From NCBI RefSeq assembly GCF_002796985.1, contig NZ_PEKX01000007.1, positions 1,230,284 through 1,294,283 of the forward strand: DNA of 64,000 nucleotides. The letters are read 5' to 3'. The translations under genes and the position numbers were made by a program. Origin of the DNA: Pseudomonas sp. GTDB lineage: Bacteria > Pseudomonadota > Gammaproteobacteria > Pseudomonadales > Pseudomonadaceae. The notes under the pieces are model-generated. The model did not search any database, was not told where the DNA came from, and saw only the letters and a program-made list of their open reading frames with translations. This document shows, in pieces, positions 56,824-64,000 of this stretch (its first letter is position 1; every line of letters starts with the position of its first letter).

Positions 56824-58008
56824 ATGCACAAAGCCAGTGCCTCGCTGCTGATCATCGATGACGACGACGTCGTCCGCGAAAGCCTCGCCGCCTACCTGGA
56901 AGACAGCGGATTCAAGGTCACACAGGCCACCAACGGTCTGGAAGGCCTGAAAGTCTTCGAGCACCAACTTCCCGATCTGGTGATCTGCGATCTGCGCATG
57001 CCGCAGATGGACGGCCTAGAGCTGATCCGTCGTGTCAGCGAGATGGCGGTGGAAACCCCCGTGATCGTGCTGTCCGGTGCCGGCGTCATGAGCGATGCCG
57101 TGGAGGCCTTGCGCCTGGGCGCCGCCGACTACCTGATCAAACCGCTGGAAGACCTCGCCGTCCTGGAGCATTCGGTTCGCCGCGCCCTGGATCGCGCCTT
57201 CCTGCGCTCGGAAAACCGCCGCTACCGCGAGAAGCTGGAAACCGCCAACCGCGAACTGCAGGCCAGCCTGAACCTGCTCCAGGAAGACCAGAACGCCGGT
57301 CGCCAGGTGCAGATGAACATGCTGCCGGAGACACCGTGGGAGTCCGAGGGGCTGGTGTTTTCCCACCAGATCATCCCGTCGTTGTATCTCTCCGGGGATT
57401 TCGTCGACTACTTCCGTGTGGATGCTCGCCGCATTGGCTTCTACCTGGCCGACGTTTCCGGCCACGGTGCTTCATCCGCCTTCGTCACGGTGCTGCTGAA
57501 GTTCATGACCACGCGGCTGCTGTACGAGTCAAAGCGCAACGACATGTTGCCGGAGTTCAAGCCGTCGGACGTCCTCGGTCATATCAACCGCGGGCTGATC
57601 AACTGCAACCTGGGCAAGCACGTCACCATGCTCGGTGGCGTGATCGACCTGGAAACCGACCGTCTGACCTACAGCATCGGCGGTCACCTGCCGTTGCCTG
57701 TGCTCTACGTCAACGGCGAAGCCCGTTACCTGGAAGGCCGCGGCCTGCCGGTGGGGCTGTTCGACGAAGCGACTTACGAGGATCATGTCCTTGATCTTCC
57801 CAAGTCCTTCAGCCTTTCCCTGTTCTCGGACGGCATTCTCGACGTGCTGCCGGGAGCTACGCTGAAGGAGAAGGAGACGGCCCTGCCCGAGCAGGTCGTC
57901 GCTGCCGGCGGAACTCTGGATGGCCTGCGCCAAGTCTTCGGACTGGCCAAGTTGTCCGAGATGCCGGATGATATTGCATTGCTGGTGTTGAGCAGGAACC
58001 TTGCATGA
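56824..58008 (+). CDS. rssB: Response regulator with PP2C phosphatase domain (RssB type)
   Basis: 394 residues. The receiver domain has Asp56 (LVICDLRMPQMDGLEL) and the switch residues in VIVLSGAGVM and YLIKPLEDL. A coiled-coil linker (about 125-165) joins a PP2C/SpoIIE-like phosphatase domain (GDFVDYFRVDARRIGFYLADVSGHGASSAF, in part; SLFSDGILDVLP; MPDDIALLVL). In Pseudomonas RssB controls the stress sigma factor RpoS, and here the output is a phosphatase that would act on the anti-sigma antagonist encoded next. It overlaps rssC by ATGA. It corresponds to PA2798. Confidence 0.92.
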   Translation: MHKASASLLIIDDDDVVRESLAAYLEDSGFKVTQATNGLEGLKVFEHQLPDLVICDLRMPQMDGLELIRRVSEMAVETPVIVLSGAGVMSDAVEALRLGAADYLIKPLEDLAVLEHSVRRALDRAFLRSENRRYREKLETANRELQASLNLLQEDQNAGRQVQMNMLPETPWESEGLVFSHQIIPSLYLSGDFVDYFRVDARRIGFYLADVSGHGASSAFVTVLLKFMTTRLLYESKRNDMLPEFKPSDVLGHINRGLINCNLGKHVTMLGGVIDLETDRLTYSIGGHLPLPVLYVNGEARYLEGRGLPVGLFDEATYEDHVLDLPKSFSLSLFSDGILDVLPGATLKEKETALPEQVVAAGGTLDGLRQVFGLAKLSEMPDDIALLVLSRNLA

Positions 58009-58487
58009 GTACCGGTAAAATCCAGTTCGCCGAGCAGGATGGCTCATTTGTCCTGAAGTTCGTGGGCGAAGTCCGACTGACCCTGTGTTCGGCGCTGGAT
58101 GCCACCATTGAAAAAATCTTCGCCGCGTTGAATTTCTCGGCGATCATCATCGATCTCACGGAAACCCGGAGTATCGACAGCACGACGCTCGGCTTGCTGG
58201 CGAAGTTGTCGATTCTTTCGCGGCAAAAGGTCGGTCTGTTGCCCACGCTGGTCACCACCAACGCGGACATCACCCGGCTGCTGCAGTCGATGGGCTTCGA
58301 TCAGGTGTTCAACATCGTCGATCGCCCCATTCCGTGTTCGGATTGCCTGACCGATCTGCCTCCCCAGGACCAGTCCGAGGAGGTGGTGCGCGGCAAGGTG
58401 CTCGAAGCCCACCGTATCCTGATGGGCTTGAACGAGACCAACCGCGAGGCCTTCCACGATCTGGTGAGTGCCCTCGAGCGCCACTGA
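58005..58487 (+). CDS. rssC: STAS-domain anti-sigma factor antagonist (RssC)
   Basis: 160 residues. The STAS core is FVLKFVGEVRLTLCSALDATI and AIIIDLTETRSIDSTTLGLLAKL, in which Ser59 (IDSTTLG) is in the place of the phosphorylated serine. A C-terminal extension of about 60 residues has two Cys (PIPCSDCL) and a helix (LEAHRILMGLNETNREAFHDLVSALE, in part). It is the partner of the RssB phosphatase and is expected to be switched by phosphorylation. Translation is coupled to rssB. It corresponds to PA2797. A perfect hairpin follows. Confidence 0.92.
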   Translation: MSTGKIQFAEQDGSFVLKFVGEVRLTLCSALDATIEKIFAALNFSAIIIDLTETRSIDSTTLGLLAKLSILSRQKVGLLPTLVTTNADITRLLQSMGFDQVFNIVDRPIPCSDCLTDLPPQDQSEEVVRGKVLEAHRILMGLNETNREAFHDLVSALERH

Positions 58488-58500
58488 TTCGATGATCTGA

Positions 58501-58536
58501 AATGCAAACCGGCGCCCTGGGGCGCCGGTTTGCATT
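58501..58536. terminator. Perfect 16-bp hairpin between convergent rssC and tal
   Basis: AATGCAAACCGGCGCC (58501-58516) and GGCGCCGGTTTGCATT (58521-58536) pair without mismatch around CTGG. No T-run follows on either strand. It lies midway between two convergent genes and most likely ends or protects both transcripts. Confidence 0.6.
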
Positions 58537-58552
58537 GGCTTGTCTGAAGCTT

Positions 58553-59473
58553 TTAGCGGCTGGTGAGCAGCGCCTCGAGCTTTTCCTGGTCGCGGGCGAA
58601 CAGGCGGATGCCTTCGGCGAGCTTTTCGGTACCCATGGCGTCTTCGTTCATCTGCCAGCGGAAGGCGCTTTCGTCGAGCACCTGGCGAGCTTCCCCGCCG
58701 CCTGGCAGCAGTGCGCGTGGCAGTTCGCCCTGGGCGTCGGCCAACTGTTGCAGTAGGTCCGGGCTGATGGTCAGGCGGTCGCAGCCGGCGAGTTGCTCGA
58801 TCTGGCCGAGGTTGCGGAAGCTGGCACCCATCACCACCGTCTCGTAGCCGTTGGCTTTGTAGTAACGGTAGATGCGCGAGACGGACTGCACGCCCGGATC
58901 TTCCGCCCCCAGGTAATCGCGGTTGTTGGCCTTCTTGTACCAGTCGTAGATGCGCCCGACGAAGGGCGAGATCAGGAACACGCCGGCGTCGGCGCAGGCG
59001 GCGGCCTGGGCGAAGGAGAACAGCAGGGTCAGGTTGGTCTGGATGCCTTCGCGCTCCAGTTGTTCGGCGGCGCGGATGCCTTCCCAGGTGGAGGCGATCT
59101 TGATCAGCACGCGATCGCGGCCGATGCCCTGCTGGTCGTACAGCTCGATCAGGCGGTGGGCGCGCTGCAGCGTGGCTTCGGTGTCGAAAGACAGGCGGGC
59201 GTCCACTTCGGTGGAGATGCGCCCCGGAATCACGCCGAGGATGTCCTTGCCGACAGCGACAGCGAAGCGGTCGCACGCCAGGCCGGCATCACCCTGCGCA
59301 CCTTCGGTGGCGCGCGCCAGGTGCTCGCTGTAGCGGGGCAGGGCGGCGGCCTTCAGCAGCAGCGACGGGTTAGTGGTGGCATCCACCGGCTTCAGGCGGG
59401 CAATGGCGTCGAAATCGCCGGTGTCGGCGACAACCGTGGTGTACTGCTTGAGTTGTTCCAGCTTGGAGGTCAT
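58553..59473 (-). CDS. tal: Transaldolase
   Basis: 306 residues, a TalB-type enzyme. It moves a dihydroxyacetone unit between sedoheptulose 7-phosphate and glyceraldehyde 3-phosphate in the pentose phosphate pathway. The Schiff-base lysine is Lys125 (VLIKIASTWEGIRAA), with DATTNPSLLLKAA near the N-terminus, GRISTEVDARLSFDT, and the phosphate-binding FRNLGQIEQLAG. It corresponds to PA2796. It shares direction with dusA upstream (62-bp gap) and is convergent with rssC. Confidence 0.96.
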   Translation of the reverse strand: MTSKLEQLKQYTTVVADTGDFDAIARLKPVDATTNPSLLLKAAALPRYSEHLARATEGAQGDAGLACDRFAVAVGKDILGVIPGRISTEVDARLSFDTEATLQRAHRLIELYDQQGIGRDRVLIKIASTWEGIRAAEQLEREGIQTNLTLLFSFAQAAACADAGVFLISPFVGRIYDWYKKANNRDYLGAEDPGVQSVSRIYRYYKANGYETVVMGASFRNLGQIEQLAGCDRLTISPDLLQQLADAQGELPRALLPGGGEARQVLDESAFRWQMNEDAMGTEKLAEGIRLFARDQEKLEALLTSR

Positions 59474-59535
59474 GGCGCGTCTTCCGTAGAGAGTGCATCG
59501 ACCTTACCCGAGGCCGATGCGCCACTCAACGGGAC

Positions 59536-60540
<1,005 letters not shown>

Positions 60541-60732
60541 GGTTACGTCGTATCTGGCTTCGCAGGAGGGCGCCAAATCGATCGCGCCCACGGAAAGGGC
60601 GGAGATTTTACCGAGGTTGCCGGCCTCGCGCACGGAAACCGGCGAACGGCCCGCCGCTGGCTTGACCTGGCAAGGCGGTCAGCCGGGACGCAACTGCTAC
60701 CCTCTGGGTTGCTGACAGAAGGATCTCACTCG

Positions 60733-61074
60733 ATGAAAGCCCTATTGGTGACACTGCCGTTGATCCTGCTGGTCGCCTGTTCCTCGCCGGGCAGGTTGAA
60801 GGAGGAGGCGCCGGCATTGCGGCTGGAGAGCGGCAAGTCGCCGTCGGCCTACATGACCTGTCTGCTGCCGAAATGGCAGGCCATCCGCTCCTCGGCGACG
60901 GTGAAGGAAATCCGTTTCGGCTACCGGCTGCTGGTGCCGGCTGCCTCGGGCGATACCGCCGAGGTGCTGCTGGAGGCAACGGCGGCGGACAGGGGCAGCG
61001 ATGTGCTGCTCTATCGCCGCAATTCACCGAGCCCAGACGATGCGATCACCCTGGCGGCACGCGGCTGCCGTTAG
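60733..61074 (+). CDS. Small lipoprotein of unknown function
   Basis: 113 residues from ATG 60733, with AGAAGGA about nine bases upstream. The signal MKALLVTLPLILLVACSS contains a lipobox-like LVAC with the lipidated Cys16. The mature part (SPSAYMTCLLPKWQAIRSSATVKEI, in part; GYRLLVPAASGDTAEVLLEATAADRGSDVLLYRR, in part) resembles small outer-membrane lipoproteins that occur alone in Pseudomonas. A second Cys pair (Cys44 region and the final GCR) could form a disulphide. No function recognised. It stands by itself before the chemoreceptor. Confidence 0.75.
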   Translation: MKALLVTLPLILLVACSSPGRLKEEAPALRLESGKSPSAYMTCLLPKWQAIRSSATVKEIRFGYRLLVPAASGDTAEVLLEATAADRGSDVLLYRRNSPSPDDAITLAARGCR

Positions 61075-61222
61075 CGACTCAAGCAGCGGCGCGTCTACCA
61101 CTAAGGAACGATAGCCGCCGCGCCAACCTGGCGGCCTAATGGCTCTGACAAGAATAATCGGGCTCCCCGACAGCGCGCCTGCGCTGTACAGCGGTCGGGC
61201 CCGCCAGAAGAGAGCTGTTGCC

Positions 61223-62782
61223 ATGGATATCGCGCGTCCGCGTATCGTCCTCATCCTTACCCTGCAGACTTGTGGCCTGGTGCTGCTGTTCATCGCCCAG
61301 GCGCTGGGTGGCTGGCCGCTGTCGTTATGCCTGCTGCTCGCCGCCGCGCTGCTCTGGGGGCCGTGGTTCATCCGCCGGGGCGCGATACCGGCCAGTGCGC
61401 TGGCGGTGCTGCCGGACGTCGCCGAGCTGACCCGCGAGCTGTCCCAGGGCACCAGCCGCAACGCGCTGTCCGCCGCCGGGGTGTCGTACTCGGTGCAGCG
61501 GCTGGTGGAAAAACTCGAGTCCCAGGTCGTTGCCGCTGAACAGATCGTCGGCAGCGCCGAGGTGATGATCCACACCGAGCGCGCCACATCGAACCTGGCC
61601 CGGCAGGCGAAGGAAGCGGCGACCCTGGCGCGCGCGGGCAGTGATGCCGGGCGCGGGGAGCTGCAAGCGGCCATCGACGGCATGCACCAACTCAGTCAGC
61701 GCGCCAGCGCCAGCCGTGCGTTGATCGAGACGCTGAATGCGCGCAGCGAGGACATTCAGCGCGTCACCCAGGTAATCCAGTCCATTGCCAGCCAGACCAA
61801 CCTGCTGGCGCTCAATGCGGCCATCGAGGCGGCGCGGGCCGGGGAGCACGGTCGAGGCTTCGCCGTGGTTGCCGAAGAGGTTCGCGGGCTGGCCGGGCGC
61901 ACCGCCGAGGCCACCGGCGAGGTCGGGCAGATGGTCGAGGATATCCAGCGCCAGACCGGCGAGGTGGTGGAGCAGATTCGCCAGCTCACCGATGACCTGG
62001 GCCTGGGCGTCAGCCAGGTGGAAAGCACCGGCCGCCAGTTGCAGGATATCGCCGGGCTGGCCGCCATCGTGGAAACGCAGATCACCGAGATTGCCGAGGG
62101 CGCCGAGATCAACCGCAATCAGTTGGACAGCCTGTTCGCCGCCGTCGAGCAGGTGCGCGGCGACCTGCGCGCCAGCGACGAGCAGACCCATCGCCTGGCC
62201 GATGCGGCGATGCAGCTGGAGAGCCAGGCGGAAACCATCAGCGAGCGTCTGGCCGAAGTGGCGCTGGATGACTATCACCAGCGCGCCTACGACCTCGCCC
62301 GTGCCGGCGCCCAGGCCATCGGTGCGAAGTTCGAGTCGGATGTGGAGAGCGGTCGGATCGGCTTCGACGACCTGTTCGACCGCGACTACCAGCCGATGCC
62401 CGGCACGCGCCCGCAGAAGTACCGTACGCGCTTCGACCGCTATACCGACGAAGTGCTGCCACGCATCCAGGAAGACCTGTTGCAGCGCCATGAAGGGCTG
62501 GTGTTCGCCATCGCCTGCACTGCTGAAGGCTACGTGCCGACGCACAACCAGGCGTTCAGCCATTCGCTATCTGGCGACTTGCAGGTGGACATGCTCAAGA
62601 GCCGCAGCAAGCGCCTGTTCAATGACCGCACCGGCGTGCGCTGCGGTAGCCACAACCAGCCGATGCTGCTGCAGACCTACTGCCGCGATACCGGCGAGCT
62701 GATGCACGACCTCTCGGTGCCGATCTACGTGGGTGGGCGCCAGTGGGGTGGGCTGCGTTTGGGCTACCGACCGGAAGCCTGA
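61223..62782 (+). CDS. Methyl-accepting chemotaxis protein with C-terminal sensor-like domain
   Basis: 519 residues from ATG 61223 with GAGAG upstream; the frame before it is leader. Two membrane segments (PRIVLILTLQTCGLVLLFIAQAL; PLSLCLLLAAALLWGPWFI) are separated by only a few residues, so there is no periplasmic ligand domain, and no HAMP domain is evident. The signalling hairpin is IASQTNLLALNAAIEAARAGEHGRGFAVVAEEVRGLAGRT (in part), long enough to contact CheA/CheW. After it, residues about 350-519 form a separate globular domain (LDDYHQRAYDLARAGAQAIG; TDEVLPRIQEDLLQRHEG; GLVFAIACTAEGYVPTHNQ; IYVGGRQWGGLRLGYRP) resembling a Cache/PAS-like sensor, on the cytoplasmic side. Signal unknown. 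Confidence 0.88.
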   Translation: MDIARPRIVLILTLQTCGLVLLFIAQALGGWPLSLCLLLAAALLWGPWFIRRGAIPASALAVLPDVAELTRELSQGTSRNALSAAGVSYSVQRLVEKLESQVVAAEQIVGSAEVMIHTERATSNLARQAKEAATLARAGSDAGRGELQAAIDGMHQLSQRASASRALIETLNARSEDIQRVTQVIQSIASQTNLLALNAAIEAARAGEHGRGFAVVAEEVRGLAGRTAEATGEVGQMVEDIQRQTGEVVEQIRQLTDDLGLGVSQVESTGRQLQDIAGLAAIVETQITEIAEGAEINRNQLDSLFAAVEQVRGDLRASDEQTHRLADAAMQLESQAETISERLAEVALDDYHQRAYDLARAGAQAIGAKFESDVESGRIGFDDLFDRDYQPMPGTRPQKYRTRFDRYTDEVLPRIQEDLLQRHEGLVFAIACTAEGYVPTHNQAFSHSLSGDLQVDMLKSRSKRLFNDRTGVRCGSHNQPMLLQTYCRDTGELMHDLSVPIYVGGRQWGGLRLGYRPEA

Positions 62783-62807
62783 ATCCCGAAGCCGAATCGC
62801 AGGCGAA

Positions 62808-62867
62808 AAAAAGCCGCGAAGGAGTTGGACGCGGCTTGGGTGCGGGCGTCCGGGAGACGCCCGCGAA
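62808..62867 (-). terminator. Terminator of the NCS2 permease gene
   Basis: Two hairpins follow the permease gene on the minus strand: GCGGGCGT/ACGCCCGC (62842-62866) and then AAGCCGCG/CGCGGCTT (about 62810-62837) running into TTTTTTT. The second is a strong intrinsic terminator; it also lies after the convergent chemoreceptor gene. Confidence 0.82.
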
Positions 62868-62874
62868 AGGGGCT

Positions 62875-64000
62875 TCAGTGATGCCCGCAGAGGGCATCCC
62901 GACCCTGTTCACCGAGGATGTTGAACAGGATGTTCAGCACTACCGCCCAGATCGAAGTCATGGCGATGCCGCTGTGAGTGATCGGCTCCATCCATTGGGG
63001 CAGCGCGGCGAAGAAGTCCGGACGTACCACCGGCACCATGCCCATACCGATGCTCACCGCCACCAGCAGCTGGTTGCGGCGGTCGGCGATGTCCGCTTCG
63101 TGGAGGATGCGGATGCCGCTGGCGGCGACCATGCCGAACATGGCGATGCCGGCACCGCCCAGTACGGCCGGAGGAATCGAGGCAACCAGGAAGGCGGCCT
63201 TGGGCAGGAGGCTCAGGATGATCAGGAAGACCGCGGCAGCGGCGGTGACGTAACGGCTGCGCACGCCCGTCATCTGCACAAGGCCAATGTTCTGGGCGAA
63301 CGAGGAGTGGGTGAAGGTGTTCATGAAGCCGGCGAAGAACGACGCACTGGCGTCGCACAGGAGGCCACGGCGCAGGCGGTTGGGGCAGATCTCGGTCTCG
63401 GTGACCTTGCCCAGGGCGAGGAACATGCCGGTGGACTCGACGAAGATGATCACCACCACCAGGCACATGGACAGCACCGGAGCCAGGTGGAACTCCGGCA
63501 CGCCGAAGTGCAGCGGGGTGACTACGTCGAACCAGGGGCGCTGTTCCATGCCGTCCAGGCTGACCATACCCATGCTGGCGCCAATGATGTAGCCCAGCAG
63601 CATGCCGATCAGTACCGAGACGTTGACCCAGAAACCACGCAGGAAGCGGTTGATCAGCAGGATGACGGCCAGCACGAAGGAGGACAGCCCGAGGTATTCG
63701 ATGGCGCCGAAGTTGGCCACGCCTTCGCCACCCCCCGCCCAGTTGATCGCCACCGGGAACAGGCACATTCCGATGGAGGTGATCACGGTGCCGGTCACCA
63801 GCGGCGGGAAGAAACGCACGATGCGGCTCATGAAGGGCGCGATGAGCATGCCGAAGAAGCCGGCGGCGATGGTGGCGCCGAAGATCCCGGTCAGGCCGAC
63901 GCCGGGCATGCCGGCCATGGCCACCATGCTGCCGACGGCGGCGAAGCTGGCGCCCATCATCACCGGCATGCGGATGCCCACCGGGCCGATGCCCAGTGAT
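62875..64000 (-). CDS. NCS2 family nucleobase:cation symporter (xanthine/uracil type), N-terminus outside window
   Basis: The frame is open to the right edge (residues SLGIGPVGIRMPVMMGASF at the border), so the N-terminal part is missing; about 375 residues remain. Multiple membrane segments and the NCS2 signatures are present: the TM8 motif IFVESTGMFLALG with the key Glu, and QNIGLVQMTGVRSRYVT, the Q-N-x-G-x-x-x-x-T-G-V-x-S-R motif of xanthine/urate-type carriers. It should import a purine or pyrimidine with protons across the inner membrane. The TGVRSR form favours the purine (xanthine/uric acid) branch. Its neighbours do not identify the substrate. Confidence 0.9.
   Translation of the reverse strand, partial: SLGIGPVGIRMPVMMGASFAAVGSMVAMAGMPGVGLTGIFGATIAAGFFGMLIAPFMSRIVRFFPPLVTGTVITSIGMCLFPVAINWAGGGEGVANFGAIEYLGLSSFVLAVILLINRFLRGFWVNVSVLIGMLLGYIIGASMGMVSLDGMEQRPWFDVVTPLHFGVPEFHLAPVLSMCLVVVIIFVESTGMFLALGKVTETEICPNRLRRGLLCDASASFFAGFMNTFTHSSFAQNIGLVQMTGVRSRYVTAAAAVFLIILSLLPKAAFLVASIPPAVLGGAGIAMFGMVAASGIRILHEADIADRRNQLLVAVSIGMGMVPVVRPDFFAALPQWMEPITHSGIAMTSIWAVVLNILFNILGEQGRDALCGHH

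Overview
The window is a stretch of chromosome from a Pseudomonas close to the P. aeruginosa / P. nitroreducens / P. citronellolis group. The DNA is GC-rich, and the order of housekeeping genes follows, from memory, the P. aeruginosa PAO1 run from about PA2843 down to PA2795: class II DAHP synthase, spermidine-synthase-like, crotonase, DEAD helicase, tpm, htpX, alaA, msrB, gpx-ospR, sagS, tRNA-Glu/Gly, PA2817, fadE, copRS, queF, rssBC, tal, dusA. REP/REPIN palindromes built on the arm GTAGGAGCGAGCTTGCTCGC sit in several intergenic gaps. The edges cut a DUF3291 gene (left) and an NCS2 permease (right).

Layout. 0-5.2 kb: DUF3291, a YcaQ-type DNA glycosylase, an M48 lipoprotein protease, DAHP synthase and a spermidine-synthase-like enzyme. 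5.2-8.6 kb: an accessory pair, a collagen-like Gly-rich lipoprotein followed by an FhaC/ShlB-type outer-membrane translocator. 8.8-24 kb: core metabolism and stress genes (crotonase, RNA helicase, DODA-type dioxygenase, thiopurine methyltransferase, HtpX, AlaA, methionine sulfoxide reductases, glutathione peroxidase with its MarR regulator, the SagS hybrid kinase, a GST). A small CsrA-like protein precedes tpm. 24.1-24.6 kb: one tRNA-Glu and three identical tRNA-Gly genes. 24.9-39.3 kb: an accessory block after the tRNAs holding a HAD phosphatase, an Alx/TerC membrane protein, a complete type I secretion system, a frameshifted LuxR-type regulator and a 2111-residue secreted adhesin with seven exact 462-bp repeats. 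39.6-46.6 kb: PA2817-type protein, a Q/R-rich periplasmic protein, FadE, transglutaminase, GST and an ABC-2 exporter. 46.7-52.2 kb: a copper-resistance cluster (copRS facing a PtrA-like peptide, a cupredoxin, copA, copB) with three CopR-box matches. 52.3-64 kb: queF, a phosphonate-type HD/HAD pair with its GntR regulator, mlaA, rssBC, tal, dusA, a small lipoprotein, a chemoreceptor with a C-terminal sensor-like domain and the NCS2 permease.

The least-explained elements are the collagen-like lipoprotein/TpsB pair, the CsrA-like small protein and the T1SS-adhesin locus with its broken regulator. The copper cluster and the gpx-ospR locus show operator-like sequences that fit their regulators. 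No insertion sequence, integrase, CRISPR array or phage gene was seen.
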